A DNA stretch of 64,000 nucleotides from Pseudomonas hygromyciniae (GTDB lineage: Bacteria > Pseudomonadota > Gammaproteobacteria > Pseudomonadales > Pseudomonadaceae). This document shows, one piece after another, positions 9,155-19,728 of the stretch. A model generated the notes under the pieces. The model did no database searches. It was not told where the DNA came from and saw only the letters and a program-made list of their open reading frames with translations. Where the stretch lies: contig NZ_CP070506.1 in NCBI RefSeq assembly GCF_016925675.1, forward strand, positions 556,501 through 620,500, in the 5' to 3' direction. Position numbers and translations under genes: made by a program. Each line of letters opens with the position of its first letter. The stretch's first letter is position 1.

Positions 9155-10215
9155 CGGATCGCGTGCTGGTTCAGCGCCCATTCCACATGTTCGCGGACCA
9201 GTTCAGAGGGGTAATCCCGGCGCGCCTTCAACGCTTCGAGCACCGGAATGCTGGAGGGCGCATTCCCCAGGCCCACGGCCAGGTTGCGTAGCCAGCGCTC
9301 GTAACCGGCGCGGCGCAGCGGCGAGCCTTCGGTGCTGCTGAGGAATTTATCCTCGTCCCACATAAATAACTCGGCCAGTTCGGCGTTATCCAGATTGTGG
9401 CGTGGCTTGAAATCGCTTTCTCCTGAAGGCCGGGCGAAACGATTCCACGGGCAAACGATCTGACAGTCATCGCAGCCGAACACGCGGTTGCCAATCAATG
9501 GCCGCAGGTCTTCGGGGATCGCACTTTTAAGCTCAATGGTCAGGTAGGAAATACAGCGCCGGGCGTCCAGCACATAGGGCCCGACGAACGCATTGGTCGG
9601 GCAGATATCCAGGCAAGCGGTGCAGCGGCCGCAATGTTCGGTGCTGTGGGGCGGGTCGATAGGCAGCGGCAGGTCGACAAACAGTTCGCTGAGGAAGAAG
9701 TAACTGCCGGCCTTGCGGTTGAGGACCAGAGTGTTTTTGCCGATCCAGCCCAGGCCGGCCTTTTCGGCGATGGCTTTTTCCAGCACCGGGGCGCTGTCGA
9801 CAAAGGCGCGAAAGCCAAACGGGCCGATCTGTGCCTGGATGCGGTCGGCCAGTTGCTGCACGCGCTTGCGGATCAGCTTGTGGTAGTCACGGCCCAGGGC
9901 GTAACGGGAGATGTAGGCTTTTTCGGGTTGGGCCAGCAGTTGCGCCATTTGCGTGTCGCCGGGCAGGTAATCCATGCGCAGGGACACTACGCGCAAAGTA
10001 CCGGGTACCAACTCGTCCGGGTGCGAGCGCTTGCTGCCATGGGCGCCCATGTAGTCCATCTCGCCGTGATAGCCCGCGTCGAGCCAGCGCTGCAGGTGCT
10101 GTTCATGCTCAGCCAGGTCCAGGCCGCTGATGCCGACTTGTTGAAAGCCCAACTCGCGGCCCCAGTCTTTGATCGATTGGGCGAGGGCAGGCAGATCGGT
10201 GTTAATAGCAGGCAT
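9136..10215 (-). CDS. queG: Epoxyqueuosine reductase QueG
   Basis: Cobalamin- and FeS-dependent enzyme that makes queuosine from epoxyqueuosine in tRNA. 359 residues from the ATG at 10215 (MPAINTDLPAL). The open frame continues upstream across nnrD but has no homology there. Two 4Fe-4S motifs are seen: HCGRCTACLDICPTNAF and CDDCQIVCPWNRFA. The C-terminus has a HEAT-like part. The block AEKAGLGWIGKNTLVLN is typical of the family. It is divergent from nnrD (63-bp gap), and its stop TAG at 9136-9138 lies inside the end of the convergent TRIC gene. Confidence 0.95.
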   Translation of the reverse strand: MPAINTDLPALAQSIKDWGRELGFQQVGISGLDLAEHEQHLQRWLDAGYHGEMDYMGAHGSKRSHPDELVPGTLRVVSLRMDYLPGDTQMAQLLAQPEKAYISRYALGRDYHKLIRKRVQQLADRIQAQIGPFGFRAFVDSAPVLEKAIAEKAGLGWIGKNTLVLNRKAGSYFFLSELFVDLPLPIDPPHSTEHCGRCTACLDICPTNAFVGPYVLDARRCISYLTIELKSAIPEDLRPLIGNRVFGCDDCQIVCPWNRFARPSGESDFKPRHNLDNAELAELFMWDEDKFLSSTEGSPLRRAGYERWLRNLAVGLGNAPSSIPVLEALKARRDYPSELVREHVEWALNQHAIRQCSSL

Positions 10216-10278
10216 GAGACGAGAGAAACCGCAGGTTAGATGCGTATAATTCTGCCAGACATCGGAGCTTGAAGACGC

Positions 10279-11139
10279 ATGCCGCAGACAAAACACGAAA
10301 TAACCGACGTTCAGCCCCTGTTGCCTGGCCATTTGCCGCAACTGGCTGTGCGTTCCCCAGCGGCCCACAAGGGCCAGTTTGGCCATGTCCTGGTCATTGG
10401 CGGCGACCATGGCTTTGGCGGCGCGTCGCTGCTGAGTGCCGAGAGCGCGCTGCGCAGTGGGGCTGGCCTGGTGTCCCTGGCGACCCGCAGCGAACATGTC
10501 CCGGCAGCCCTGACTCGCTTGCCGGAAGTCATGGCGCGGGGCGTGCATTCGGCTAATCAGTTGATGGCCTTGCTGGAAAAAGTCTCGGTGATCGTCATTG
10601 GTCCTGGCCTAGGCGACATGGCCTGGGGCAAAAGCCTGCTGTCGGTGGCCGCCAATGCCCGGCAACCCCAGGTCTGGGATGCTGACGCACTGAACATGCT
10701 GGCCGCAGGCCATGTAGCTTTGCCGGCCGATTGCGTGATCACTCCGCACCCGGGTGAAGCGGCGCGGTTGATGGGGATCTCGACAGCCGAGGTTCAGGCC
10801 GACCGGCTTAAGGTGGCGCGCGCGCTGAGCCAGAAATTCAATGCCATCACGGTGCTCAAGGGCGCTGGCAGCTTGATCGCCAGCCCGGATGGGCGGGTGG
10901 CGCGTTGTGATCAGGGGCATCCGGCCATGGCTTCGGCAGGCCTGGGTGATGTGCTCGCCGGCCTGATCGGCGCGCTGCTGGCCCAGGGCCTGCCGGCGTT
11001 CGAGGCCGCCAGCCTAGCGGTGTGGTTGCATGCCACGGCGGGCGACCGTCAGGGTAGTTTTGGTCGCGGCCTGGCTGCCAGCGACTTGATTCCCGCCATT
11101 CGTCAGTTGCTGGAGGAGCAGTCACCGTGTCTGAAGTAA
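10279..11139 (+). CDS. nnrD: ADP-dependent NAD(P)H-hydrate dehydratase
   Basis: Repairs damaged (hydrated) NADH and NADPH. 286 residues, corresponding only to the C-terminal kinase-fold half of the fused E. coli YjeF/Nnr protein. Visible motifs are GHVLVIGGDHGFGGA near residue 36, VWDADALN, ITPHPGEAARL, and ASAGLGDVLAGLIGALLAQG, the conserved nucleotide site. No epimerase (NnrE) domain precedes it: the upstream DNA is the promoter gap and queG. It is first in the long rightward operon and overlaps tsaE by 13 bp. Confidence 0.92.
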   Translation: MPQTKHEITDVQPLLPGHLPQLAVRSPAAHKGQFGHVLVIGGDHGFGGASLLSAESALRSGAGLVSLATRSEHVPAALTRLPEVMARGVHSANQLMALLEKVSVIVIGPGLGDMAWGKSLLSVAANARQPQVWDADALNMLAAGHVALPADCVITPHPGEAARLMGISTAEVQADRLKVARALSQKFNAITVLKGAGSLIASPDGRVARCDQGHPAMASAGLGDVLAGLIGALLAQGLPAFEAASLAVWLHATAGDRQGSFGRGLAASDLIPAIRQLLEEQSPCLK

Positions 11140-11594
11140 CGCTGATTATTGCGGATGAAGAGGCCATGGTGGCTTTTGGTAAGCGCATTGCTGAAATCAC
11201 TAAAGGCATTGGTCTGATTTTTCTACAGGGTGACCTGGGGGCCGGTAAAACCACGCTGTCGCGCGGCATCATCCGTGGGCTTGGGCATACCGGTGCGGTG
11301 AAAAGTCCGACGTTCACCCTGGTAGAGCCATACGAAATAGGTGATATACGCGCGTTTCATTTCGACCTGTATCGCCTGGTGGATCCTGAGGAATTGGAGT
11401 ACATGGGCATCCGCGATTACTTCGATGGCGATGCGTTATGCCTGATCGAGTGGCCGGACAAGGGCACAGGCTTTTTGCCAAAGCCTGACCTGACCATTAC
11501 CATTACCCCGCATGACAATGGGCGTCAGTTGAAATTGTTGTCCCAGAGCGAGCGCAGTAAGTCCTGGTGTGCCGCTTTGGCTTTGGAATTCTAA
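11127..11594 (+). CDS. tsaE: tRNA t6A synthesis ATPase TsaE
   Basis: ATPase that works with TsaB, TsaC and TsaD to put threonylcarbamoyl on A37 of ANN-decoding tRNAs. 155 residues. GTG start at 11127 behind TGGAGGAG, inside the end of nnrD. Walker A is GDLGAGKTTLSRG, followed by SPTFTLVEPYE and the Walker B region (LCLIEWPDKG), all typical of the small YjeE family. The amiB start lies two bases after the stop, so translation is probably coupled. Confidence 0.95.
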   Translation: MSEVTLIIADEEAMVAFGKRIAEITKGIGLIFLQGDLGAGKTTLSRGIIRGLGHTGAVKSPTFTLVEPYEIGDIRAFHFDLYRLVDPEELEYMGIRDYFDGDALCLIEWPDKGTGFLPKPDLTITITPHDNGRQLKLLSQSERSKSWCAALALEF

Positions 11595-11596
11595 TA

Positions 11597-13033
11597 ATGG
11601 GTGGGTTAGGTATGCGCTTTCGCGCGTTGGTTGCTGTCGTGGGGGTGTTGCTTGCGGCAATGACTGTCAATGCTCTGGCCGCTTCACAGGTAAAAAGTGT
11701 GCGCCTGTGGCGAGCGCCGGATAACACGCGACTGGTGTTCGACCTGTCTGGCCCGGTCCAGCACAGTGTCTTTACCCTGACGGCGCCTGATCGCCTGGTG
11801 ATCGATATCAACGGCGCGACCCTGGCCGCGCCCTTGAAGGTCTCCACCGCCAATACGCCGATTACCGCGATGCGCTCGGCCCAGCGCACGCCGACCGACC
11901 TGCGGGTGGTCATCGACCTGAAGAAGGTCGTCACGCCCAAGAGTTTTTCCCTCGCGCCGAACGCCCAGTATGGCAACCGCCTGGTGGTCGACCTGTTTGA
12001 CAACCCGGCCGACGCAGCGCCAGCCCCTGCGCCCGCACCTGCGGTTGCCACGACGCCCGCCGTGCCGGTCAATCCTGCGCAGCCCCAGGTCAAGTTGCCA
12101 CCCCTGCCGCCAGCGCCAGCGGGCAAGCGTGATGTGATCGTGGTGATCGACGCCGGCCACGGCGGTGAAGACCCCGGCGCCTCCGGCTCCCGTGGTCAGC
12201 ACGAAAAAGACGTGGTCTTGGCCATTGCCCGGGAATTGCAGCGCCAGATCAATGGGATGAAAGGCTATCGTGCCGAATTGACCCGTACGGGTGACTACTT
12301 CATTCCATTGCGTGGGCGTACCGAAATCGCCCGCAAGAAGGGCGCCGACCTGTTTGTCTCGATCCACGCCGACGCCGCACCGTCGAAGGCCGCCTTTGGC
12401 GCCTCGGTGTTTGCCCTGTCGGATCGCGGCGCCACGTCCGAGACTGCACGCTGGCTGGCTGATAGCGAAAACCGCTCCGACTTGATCGGTGGTGCTGGCA
12501 ACGTGTCCCTGGATGACAAAGACCGCATGCTCGCAGGTGTGTTGCTGGATCTGTCGATGACCGCCTCGCTGACCTCCAGCCTGAACGTCGGGCAGAAAGT
12601 CCTGACTAACATGGGCCGCGTCACGCCGTTGCATAAGCAGCGGGTGGAGCAGGCCGGGTTTATGGTGCTTAAGTCGCCGGATATTCCGTCGATCCTGGTC
12701 GAAACCGGTTTTATCTCCAACGCCAACGAAGCCAACAAGCTGGCGTCCGCCAGCCACCAACAGGCGCTGGCGCGCTCTATCAGTTCCGGCGTGCGTCAGT
12801 TCTTCCAGCAGAACCCGCCACCGGGTACCTATATCGCCTGGCTGCGTGATTCCGGGAAAATCGCCCAGGGCCCACGCGATCACCGGGTGCAACCCGGCGA
12901 CACCCTGGCCATGCTGGCCGTACGCTTCCAGGTGTCGGCTGCTACGTTGCGCAGCGCCAATAGCCTGAAAACGGACGAATTGAAAGTCGGCCAGGTGTTG
13001 ACCATCCCCGGCACTGAATTGGCAGCACAGTAA
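11597..13033 (+). CDS. amiB: N-acetylmuramoyl-L-alanine amidase (AmiB type)
   Basis: Periplasmic zinc amidase that splits septal peptidoglycan during cell separation. 478 residues from the ATG at 11597; an alternative ATG at 11612 is equally placed for the signal peptide. Order: signal peptide (to about residue 30, ending LAAS), AMIN domain (about 33-135), a proline/alanine linker, then Amidase_3 with zinc ligands in [16 protein letters not shown] and SIHADA, and the catalytic Glu in [11 protein letters not shown]-terminal LysM domain follows ([17 protein letters not shown]), absent from E. coli AmiB. Its stop overlaps the mutL ATG by one base. Confidence 0.94.
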   Translation: MGGLGMRFRALVAVVGVLLAAMTVNALAASQVKSVRLWRAPDNTRLVFDLSGPVQHSVFTLTAPDRLVIDINGATLAAPLKVSTANTPITAMRSAQRTPTDLRVVIDLKKVVTPKSFSLAPNAQYGNRLVVDLFDNPADAAPAPAPAPAVATTPAVPVNPAQPQVKLPPLPPAPAGKRDVIVVIDAGHGGEDPGASGSRGQHEKDVVLAIARELQRQINGMKGYRAELTRTGDYFIPLRGRTEIARKKGADLFVSIHADAAPSKAAFGASVFALSDRGATSETARWLADSENRSDLIGGAGNVSLDDKDRMLAGVLLDLSMTASLTSSLNVGQKVLTNMGRVTPLHKQRVEQAGFMVLKSPDIPSILVETGFISNANEANKLASASHQQALARSISSGVRQFFQQNPPPGTYIAWLRDSGKIAQGPRDHRVQPGDTLAMLAVRFQVSAATLRSANSLKTDELKVGQVLTIPGTELAAQ

Positions 13034-14946
13034 TGAGTGAATCGGTATTGAACAGCGCCTCGCGCATCGAACTGCTCAGCCCGCGACTGGCCAACCAGAT
13101 CGCTGCCGGCGAAGTGGTCGAGCGCCCGGCCTCGGTGATCAAGGAACTGTTGGAGAACAGCCTCGATTCTGGTGCCAAGCGTATTGACGTGGATGTGGAG
13201 CAGGGCGGGGTCAAGTTGCTGCGGGTGCGCGACGATGGCAGCGGGATTTCCTCCGATGACCTGCCGCTGGCCCTGGCGCGACATGCCACCAGCAAGATCC
13301 GTGACCTGGAAGACCTTGAGCGGGTGATGAGCCTGGGCTTTCGTGGTGAGGCGCTGGCCTCGATCAGCTCCGTGGCGCGCCTGACCCTGACTTCCCGCAC
13401 CCGTGGCGCCGAACAGGCCTGGCAGGTAGAGACCGAAGGCCGCGACATGGCCCCCCGGGTCCAGCCGGCGGCCCATCCGGTGGGCACCTCGGTGGAAGTG
13501 CGCGACCTGTTCTTCAATACCCCGGCGCGGCGCAAATTCCTCAAGGCCGAAAAAACCGAATTCGATCACCTGCAAGAAGTCATCAAGCGCCTGGCTCTGG
13601 CCCGTTTCGATGTGGCGTTCCATCTGCGCCACAACGGCAAGACCATCCTCAGCCTGCACGAGGCCAACGACGATGCTGCGCGCGCCCGACGCGTATCGGC
13701 GATCTGTGGCGCGGGCTTCCTGGAGCAGGCGCTGCCGATTGAAATCGAGCGCAATGGCCTGCATTTGTGGGGCTGGGTGGGCCTGCCAACGTTCTCCCGC
13801 AGCCAAGCGGACTTGCAGTATTTCTTTGTGAATGGCCGTGCGGTGCGCGACAAACTGGTGGCCCATGCGGTACGCCAAGCCTATCGCGACGTGCTGTTCA
13901 ATGGCCGGCATCCGACCTTCGTGCTGTTTTTTGAAGTGGACCCGGCGGTCGTTGACGTCAACGTGCACCCGACCAAGCACGAGGTGCGTTTCCGTGACGG
14001 GCGCATGGTCCACGACTTCCTCTATGGCACCTTGCACCGTGCCCTGGGCGATGTGCGCCCGGATGATCAACTGGCCGCGCCGATTGTCACCGCCATTGTC
14101 CGCCCGACAGGGCCGGAGGCTGGTGAATTCGGGCCTCAGGGCGAAATGAGCCTGGCGGCCAACCTGCTGCAATCGCCACCAGCCCAGCCAAGTTACCCGG
14201 CAGCGGGCTCCGGTGCCGGTGCGAGCTATCAATATCAATACACCCCGCGACCGCAATCGGCGGTACCGGTGGCCGAGGCCCAGGCGGCCTATCGCGAATT
14301 CTTTGCGCCGCTGCCCGGTGCCGAGCCGGGCGCAGCGGCCCTGCCGGAAGGTGGCGGGGATGTTCCCCCCCTGGGTTATGCCCTGGCCCAGCTCAAGGGC
14401 ATCTATATCCTCGCGGAAAACGCCCACGGCCTGGTGCTGGTGGACATGCACGCCGCCCACGAACGGATCATGTACGAGCGCCTGAAGATCGCCATGGCCA
14501 GCGAAGGCCTGAGCGGCCAGCCACTGCTGGTGCCAGAGTCCCTGGCGGTCAGTCAGCGTGAAGCCGATTGCGCCGAGGAGCACCACGCGGTGTTCCAGAA
14601 ACTGGGCTTTGAATTGCAGCGCCTGGGCCCGGAAACCCTGGCCATCCGGCAGATTCCCGCTTTGCTCAAGCAGGCCGAGGCCAATCGCTTGGTGGCCGAT
14701 GTGCTGGCGGACTTGATGGAATACGGCACCAGTGACCGGATCCAGGCGCATATCAACGAACTGCTCGGCACCATGGCCTGCCACGGTGCGATCCGCGCCA
14801 ACCGGCGCCTGGCCCTGCCAGAAATGAACGGCTTGCTGCGGGATATGGAAAACACCGAGCGCAGCGGCCAGTGCAACCACGGCCGACCGACCTGGACCCA
14901 AATGGGCCTGGATGATCTGGACAAACTATTCCTGCGCGGCCGTTGA
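13033..14946 (+). CDS. mutL: DNA mismatch repair protein MutL
   Basis: Matchmaker ATPase of mismatch repair. 637 residues. The N-terminal GHKL ATPase motifs are [14 protein letters not shown] and [10 protein letters not shown]. There is a Pro/Ala/Tyr-rich linker at about 350-430. The C-terminal domain carries [12 protein letters not shown], which fits the nuclease motif DQHA-x2-E-x4-E except Met for Gln, plus [12 protein letters not shown] and CNHGRPTW. The protein therefore looks like the nicking MutL of bacteria without MutH. ATG overlaps the amiB stop; the stop TGA overlaps the miaA ATG. Confidence 0.97.
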   Translation: MSESVLNSASRIELLSPRLANQIAAGEVVERPASVIKELLENSLDSGAKRIDVDVEQGGVKLLRVRDDGSGISSDDLPLALARHATSKIRDLEDLERVMSLGFRGEALASISSVARLTLTSRTRGAEQAWQVETEGRDMAPRVQPAAHPVGTSVEVRDLFFNTPARRKFLKAEKTEFDHLQEVIKRLALARFDVAFHLRHNGKTILSLHEANDDAARARRVSAICGAGFLEQALPIEIERNGLHLWGWVGLPTFSRSQADLQYFFVNGRAVRDKLVAHAVRQAYRDVLFNGRHPTFVLFFEVDPAVVDVNVHPTKHEVRFRDGRMVHDFLYGTLHRALGDVRPDDQLAAPIVTAIVRPTGPEAGEFGPQGEMSLAANLLQSPPAQPSYPAAGSGAGASYQYQYTPRPQSAVPVAEAQAAYREFFAPLPGAEPGAAALPEGGGDVPPLGYALAQLKGIYILAENAHGLVLVDMHAAHERIMYERLKIAMASEGLSGQPLLVPESLAVSQREADCAEEHHAVFQKLGFELQRLGPETLAIRQIPALLKQAEANRLVADVLADLMEYGTSDRIQAHINELLGTMACHGAIRANRRLALPEMNGLLRDMENTERSGQCNHGRPTWTQMGLDDLDKLFLRGR

Positions 14947-15917
14947 TGAGCTCTCTACCACCCGCCATCTTCCTGATGGGCCCGACGGCCGCCGGCAAGA
15001 CCGACCTGGCTATCGAACTGACCAAGGTTCTGCCCTGCGAGTTGATCAGCGTCGATTCGGCCCTGGTGTACCGGGGCATGGATATCGGCACTGCCAAACC
15101 GTCCAAAGAACTGTTGGCCGCCCATCCCCATCGTCTGATCGACATTATTGATCCATCCCAAAGCTATTCGGCAGCGGATTTTCGTACCGATGCCCTCGCT
15201 GCCATGGCTGAGATCACCGCGCGGGGTAATATCCCGCTGCTGGTGGGCGGCACGATGCTCTATTACAAGGCGCTGCAGGAAGGTCTGGCAGACATGCCGC
15301 CGGCTGATCCTCAGGTGCGCGCCGAAATCGAAGAAGAGGCTGCACGCCTTGGCTGGCAGGCCCTGCACGAGCAATTGGCGGCGATTGACCCGGTATCTGC
15401 CGCGCGCATTCATCCCAACGACCCTCAGCGCCTGAGTCGGGCGCTGGAAGTCTGGCGCGTGAGTGGTCAGACCATGACAGCCCACCGCCTCAGACAATCT
15501 GCGCAAAGTACTGATGCAGGCACCTCTGGAGCGGGACAATTGCCCTATACTGTCGCAAATCTGGCTATCGCTCCGGCGAATCGCCAGGTGCTGCATGAGC
15601 GAATTGCACAAAGATTCACAATTATGTTGGAACAGGGGTTCGTAGAGGAGGTCGTAGCACTGCGTTCAAGAGGTGATCTGCATCCAGGATTGCCTTCGAT
15701 ACGTGCTGTAGGCTACCGCCAAGTCTGGGATCATCTGGATGGCAAGCTGACGTCAGCCGAAATGCAGGAGCGCGGCATTATTGCCACGCGCCAATTGGCA
15801 AAGCGCCAGTTCACTTGGCTGCGCAGCTGGACTGACTTGCATTGGCTGGACAGTCTGGATTGCGACAATCTGTCACGCGCCTTGAAATACTTGGGAACGG
15901 TCTCCATATTGAGCTGA
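14946..15917 (+). CDS. miaA: tRNA dimethylallyltransferase MiaA
   Basis: Adds the isopentenyl group to A37 of UNN-reading tRNAs. 323 residues from the ATG at 14946, which shares its A with the mutL stop. The P-loop is [14 protein letters not shown], followed by the substrate loop [25 protein letters not shown], and [22 protein letters not shown] and [13 protein letters not shown] are conserved C-terminal blocks. Next comes a 95-bp gap rich in T before hfq, which may hold an hfq promoter as in other gammaproteobacteria. Confidence 0.97.
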   Translation: MSSLPPAIFLMGPTAAGKTDLAIELTKVLPCELISVDSALVYRGMDIGTAKPSKELLAAHPHRLIDIIDPSQSYSAADFRTDALAAMAEITARGNIPLLVGGTMLYYKALQEGLADMPPADPQVRAEIEEEAARLGWQALHEQLAAIDPVSAARIHPNDPQRLSRALEVWRVSGQTMTAHRLRQSAQSTDAGTSGAGQLPYTVANLAIAPANRQVLHERIAQRFTIMLEQGFVEEVVALRSRGDLHPGLPSIRAVGYRQVWDHLDGKLTSAEMQERGIIATRQLAKRQFTWLRSWTDLHWLDSLDCDNLSRALKYLGTVSILS

Positions 15918-16012
15918 GTCCTTGCAATTGCCGTCTATCCTTGGGGGTGTGACGGTTACAAACTATCTATTTTTCCGATTTTTTATTATTGATCCTTAAA
16001 GGAGTGCGGCAC

Positions 16013-16273
16013 ATGTCAAAAGGGCATTCGCTACAAGACCCTTACTTGAATACTTTACGTAAAGAGAAAGTTGGGGTTTCCATCTATCTGGTCAACGGCA
16101 TCAAGCTGCAAGGTACGATCGAGTCTTTCGACCAGTTCGTTATCCTGCTGAAAAACACCGTCAGCCAGATGGTCTACAAACACGCTATCTCGACAGTAGT
16201 GCCGGTTCGTCCAATTCGTCTGCCTAGCGCAACCGAATCCGAACAGGGTGACGCTGAGCCAGGTAACGCCTGA
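16013..16273 (+). CDS. hfq: RNA chaperone Hfq
   Basis: Hexameric Sm-like RNA chaperone that pairs small RNAs with mRNAs; in Pseudomonas it also works with Crc in carbon catabolite control. 86 residues from the ATG at 16013, behind AAAGGAG. The Sm1 part ([20 protein letters not shown]) and Sm2 part ([12 protein letters not shown]) are intact, with a short variable C-terminal tail. The leader upstream is strongly U-rich, which could allow Hfq to bind its own mRNA (inference). hflX follows after 12 bp. Confidence 0.98.
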   Translation: MSKGHSLQDPYLNTLRKEKVGVSIYLVNGIKLQGTIESFDQFVILLKNTVSQMVYKHAISTVVPVRPIRLPSATESEQGDAEPGNA

Positions 16274-16285
16274 TAGGAGTCTCCT

Positions 16286-17587
16286 TTGTTCTTTGAGCGC
16301 CACGGTGGTGGTGAGCGAGTAATCCTCGTTCACTTGGATGGACAGGACCCTGAGGCGCGCGAAGATCCGCAGGAGTTTCAGGAGCTGGCAAATTCGGCCG
16401 GCGCCGAGACCGTTGCGTTTTTTAACGTGCCGCGTCATCGGCCAACCGCCAAATTTCTGATTGGCAGCGGCAAGGTCGAGGAACTGCGCGACCTGGTCCA
16501 TGCCGAAGAAGCCGATCTGGTGATCTTCAATCACATCCTCACGCCCAGTCAGGAACGTAACCTCGAACGTGTCTTCGAGTGTCGCGTGATTGACCGCACC
16601 GGTCTGATTCTCGATATTTTCGCCCAGCGCGCCCGTACCCATGAGGGCAAGCTCCAGGTCGAACTGGCCCAGCTTGACCACATGAGCACCCGCCTGGTTC
16701 GCGGCTGGACTCACCTTGAACGTCAGGGTGGTGGTATCGGCATGCGTGGCCCGGGTGAAACCCAGCTTGAAACCGACCGACGCCTGCTGCGGGTTCGCCT
16801 GCGCCAGATCAAGGGCCGCCTGGAAAAAGTACGCAGCCAGCGTGAGCAATCGCGCCGTGGCCGTACACGTGCGGATATCCCTACCGTGTCCCTGGTGGGC
16901 TACACCAACGCCGGCAAATCCACGCTGTTCAACAACGTGACCAAGTCGGATGTGTACGCGGCGGACCAGCTGTTCGCCACCCTCGATCCGACCTTGCGCC
17001 GTCTGGAACTCGACGACCTGGGGCCGATTGTGCTGGCCGACACCGTGGGCTTCATTCGCCACTTGCCCCACAAGCTGGTCGAGGCATTCCGGTCTACGCT
17101 CGAAGAGTCGAGCAACTCTGACCTGCTGCTGCACGTAATCGATGCGGCCGAGCCAGACCGGATGTTGCAGATCGAACAGGTCATGGTGGTACTGGGCGAG
17201 ATTGGTGCCCAGGACTTGCCGATCCTTGAGGTCTATAACAAACTCGATTTGCTTGAGGGTGTAGAGCCGCAAATTCAGCGCGACGAAAATGGCAGGCCCC
17301 AGCGGGTCTGGCTCTCGGCGCGCGATGGCAGCGGTCTGGAGCTGCTCGAACAGGCGATTGCCGAGTTGCTCGGTGGCGATTTGTTCGTCGGCACCTTGCG
17401 CTTGCCGCAACGTTTTGCTCGACTGCGTGCTCAGTTTTTTGAGTTGGGCGCCGTACAGAAAGAAGAACACGACGAAGAAGGTGTCAGCCTGCTGGCTGTT
17501 CGTTTGCCTCGTTCGGAACTCAATCGGCTGGTGAGCCGGGAGGGTGTGGTACCGACGGAGTTCCTCGAACAACACACTTTGCAATAA
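16286..17587 (+). CDS. hflX: Ribosome-splitting GTPase HflX
   Basis: GTPase that rescues stalled or heat-damaged ribosomes by splitting them. 433 residues. It starts at a TTG (16286) giving MFFERHGGGERV, placed 8 bp after an AGGAG site; no ATG or GTG nearby fits the conserved N-terminus. An N-terminal HflX domain (about 10-190, with GQRGGGIGMRGPGE-like LERQGGGIGMRGPGE) and a helical linker precede the G domain: GYTNAGKSTLFN, DTVGFIRHLPH, NKLD. Sits between hfq and hflK as in E. coli. Confidence 0.96.
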   Translation: MFFERHGGGERVILVHLDGQDPEAREDPQEFQELANSAGAETVAFFNVPRHRPTAKFLIGSGKVEELRDLVHAEEADLVIFNHILTPSQERNLERVFECRVIDRTGLILDIFAQRARTHEGKLQVELAQLDHMSTRLVRGWTHLERQGGGIGMRGPGETQLETDRRLLRVRLRQIKGRLEKVRSQREQSRRGRTRADIPTVSLVGYTNAGKSTLFNNVTKSDVYAADQLFATLDPTLRRLELDDLGPIVLADTVGFIRHLPHKLVEAFRSTLEESSNSDLLLHVIDAAEPDRMLQIEQVMVVLGEIGAQDLPILEVYNKLDLLEGVEPQIQRDENGRPQRVWLSARDGSGLELLEQAIAELLGGDLFVGTLRLPQRFARLRAQFFELGAVQKEEHDEEGVSLLAVRLPRSELNRLVSREGVVPTEFLEQHTLQ

Positions 17588-17683
17588 AAGCCTGAGAAAG
17601 CGGTTGTGCCGCTGTGGCAGGCATTCTGTAGCATTGGTCGGCGCGCCGTGGGTGCGTCTTTGCTTTATCAGATGGAGAGCGCT

Positions 17684-18862
17684 ATGGCTTGGAATGAGCC
17701 GGGTGGCAACTCGAATAATCAGGATCCTTGGGGTGGTAAACGCCGCAATAATGGCGACCGCAAGGGGCCACCAGATCTCGACGAGGCCTTCCGAAAGCTG
17801 CAGGAAAGCCTGAATGGGTTGTTCGGTGGTGGAAAAAAACGTGGTGGTGACGACGGTGGTCGCACAGGCAAGGGCGGCGGCTACGGCCTGCTTGGCCTCG
17901 GTCTCGTGGCGCTGGCGGCTGTCTGGCTGTACAGCGCTGTCTATGTGGTCGACGAGCAGGAGCAAGCCGTGGTGCTGCGCTTCGGCAAGTACTACGAGAC
18001 TGTCGGTCCAGGCCTGAACATCTACCTCCCGCCGATCGACAAGAAGTACATGGAGAACGTCACGCGTGAGCGTGCCTACACCAAGCAGGGCCAGATGCTG
18101 ACCGAAGACGAGAACATCGTCGAAGTGCCGCTGACCGTGCAGTACAAGATCACCAACCTGCAGGACTTCGTGCTTAACGTCGACCAGCCGGAGGTCAGTT
18201 TGCAGCATGCGACCGAAAGCGCCCTGCGCCACGTAGTGGGTTCCACCGCGATGGACCAGGTGCTGACCGAAGGCCGTGAACTGATGGCCAGCGAGATCAA
18301 GGAGCGCCTGCAACGGTTCCTCGATACTTATCGCACCGGTATCACCGTTACCCAGGTCAACGTACAGAGCGCAGCTGCACCGCGTGAAGTGCAGGAAGCC
18401 TTCGATGACGTGATCCGCGCCCGTGAAGACGAGCAGCGTTCGCGCAACCAGGCTGAAACCTACGCCAACGGCGTCGTGCCGGAAGCCCGTGGTCAGGCCC
18501 AGCGCATCCTTGAGGATGCCAACGGTTATCGCGACGAAGTCGTGTCCCGCGCCAAGGGTGAGGCTGACCGCTTCACCAAGCTGGTGGCCGAGTACCGCAA
18601 GGCACCGGAAGTCACCCGCGAGCGTCTGTACCTGGACACCATGCAGGAAGTCTTCACCAACACCAGCAAGGTTCTCGTGACCGGCAACAAGGGTGGGCAG
18701 AACAACCTGCTGTACCTGCCGCTGGACAAGATGATCGAAGGTGGTCGTAGCGCTGGTAACACTTCGTCTTCTGCCAGTTCGACTGCCGCTGCCAACGAAG
18801 CGAGCGCCCGTGCGGCTGCTGACTTGCAGCAACAGCAAACACGTTCCAGGGAGAGTCGTTGA
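17684..18862 (+). CDS. hflK: FtsH protease modulator HflK
   Basis: Inner-membrane band-7/SPFH protein that forms a cage with HflC around the FtsH protease. 392 residues from the ATG at 17684 (MAWNEPGGNSNNQDPWG), behind GGAGAG. The Gly/Asn-rich cytoplasmic N-terminus is followed by one membrane helix (about residues 72-92, GLLGLGLVALAAVWLYSAVY), then the SPFH domain and a long charged helical region. The tail is Ala/Gln-rich. Its stop TGA shares a base with the hflC ATG. Confidence 0.96.
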   Translation: MAWNEPGGNSNNQDPWGGKRRNNGDRKGPPDLDEAFRKLQESLNGLFGGGKKRGGDDGGRTGKGGGYGLLGLGLVALAAVWLYSAVYVVDEQEQAVVLRFGKYYETVGPGLNIYLPPIDKKYMENVTRERAYTKQGQMLTEDENIVEVPLTVQYKITNLQDFVLNVDQPEVSLQHATESALRHVVGSTAMDQVLTEGRELMASEIKERLQRFLDTYRTGITVTQVNVQSAAAPREVQEAFDDVIRAREDEQRSRNQAETYANGVVPEARGQAQRILEDANGYRDEVVSRAKGEADRFTKLVAEYRKAPEVTRERLYLDTMQEVFTNTSKVLVTGNKGGQNNLLYLPLDKMIEGGRSAGNTSSSASSTAAANEASARAAADLQQQQTRSRESR

Positions 18863-19728
18863 TGAGCAATAAATCGCTGACCGCCCTGATTGTGGGTGTC
18901 GTCGTGGTCATCGCTGCCTGGAACTGCTTCTACATCGTGGCTCAGACCGAGCGTGCGGTGTTGCTGCAATTCGGGCGTGTGGTCCAGGCGGATGTCCAGC
19001 CGGGCCTGCATGTGAAAGTCCCCTACGTCAACCAGGTGCGCAAGTTCGACGCCCGCCTGATGACCCTGGATGCACCGACGCAGCGCTTCCTGACCCTGGA
19101 AAAGAAAGCCGTGATGGTTGACGCCTACGCCAAGTGGCGCGTCAAGGATGCCGAGCGCTTCTACACTGCGACTTCCGGCCTCAAGCAGATTGCCGACGAG
19201 CGTTTGTCCCGTCGTCTGGAATCGGGCCTGCGTGACCAGTTTGGTAAACGCACCCTGCACGAGGTGGTATCGGGTGAACGTGATGCGCTGATGGCTGACA
19301 TCACGCGTTCGTTGAACACCATGGCGGAAAAAGAGCTGGGCATCGAAGTGGTCGATGTTCGGGTCAAGGCCATTGACCTGCCCAAGGAAGTGAACCGCAG
19401 CGTGTTCGAGCGTATGAGCACCGAGCGTGAGCGTGAGGCTCGTGAGCACCGCGCCAAGGGTAACGAACTGGCTGAGGGTATCCGTGCGGATGCCGACCGT
19501 CAGCGTCGCGTACTGTTGGCAGAAGCCTATCGTGAGTCTGAAGAGGCTCGCGGTGATGGTGATGCTCAAGCCGCGGCGATCTACGCCAAGGCTTACGGCC
19601 AGGACCAGGAGTTCTACGCGTTCTATCGTAGCCTGCGTGCCTACCGTGAAAGCTTCGCGAACAAAACCGATGTCATGGTGCTGGACCCAAGTAGCGATTT
19701 CTTCCGCTACCTGGAAAAGTCCAAGTAA
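18862..19728 (+). CDS. hflC: FtsH protease modulator HflC
   Basis: Partner of HflK in the FtsH-regulating cage. 288 residues from the ATG at 18862. A membrane helix at about residues 5-24 is followed by the SPFH domain (TERAVLLQFGRVVQADVQPG) and a coiled-coil stretch rich in Arg/Glu (STEREREAREHRAKGNELAE). Last gene of the run that began at nnrD: a perfect-stem terminator follows about 85 bp downstream. In P. aeruginosa and E. coli I recall a small DUF2065 gene next; no such reading frame is present here. Confidence 0.96.
   Translation: MSNKSLTALIVGVVVVIAAWNCFYIVAQTERAVLLQFGRVVQADVQPGLHVKVPYVNQVRKFDARLMTLDAPTQRFLTLEKKAVMVDAYAKWRVKDAERFYTATSGLKQIADERLSRRLESGLRDQFGKRTLHEVVSGERDALMADITRSLNTMAEKELGIEVVDVRVKAIDLPKEVNRSVFERMSTEREREAREHRAKGNELAEGIRADADRQRRVLLAEAYRESEEARGDGDAQAAAIYAKAYGQDQEFYAFYRSLRAYRESFANKTDVMVLDPSSDFFRYLEKSK

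Noticed and set aside
12880..14901. A 673-codon open frame antisense to mutL
   Set aside because: Antisense shadow; MutL motifs are complete on the plus strand.
16055..18838. A 927-codon open frame antisense to hfq, hflX and hflK
   Set aside because: It mirrors the codon pattern of well-conserved genes on the other strand and has no recognisable domains; a high-G+C shadow frame.
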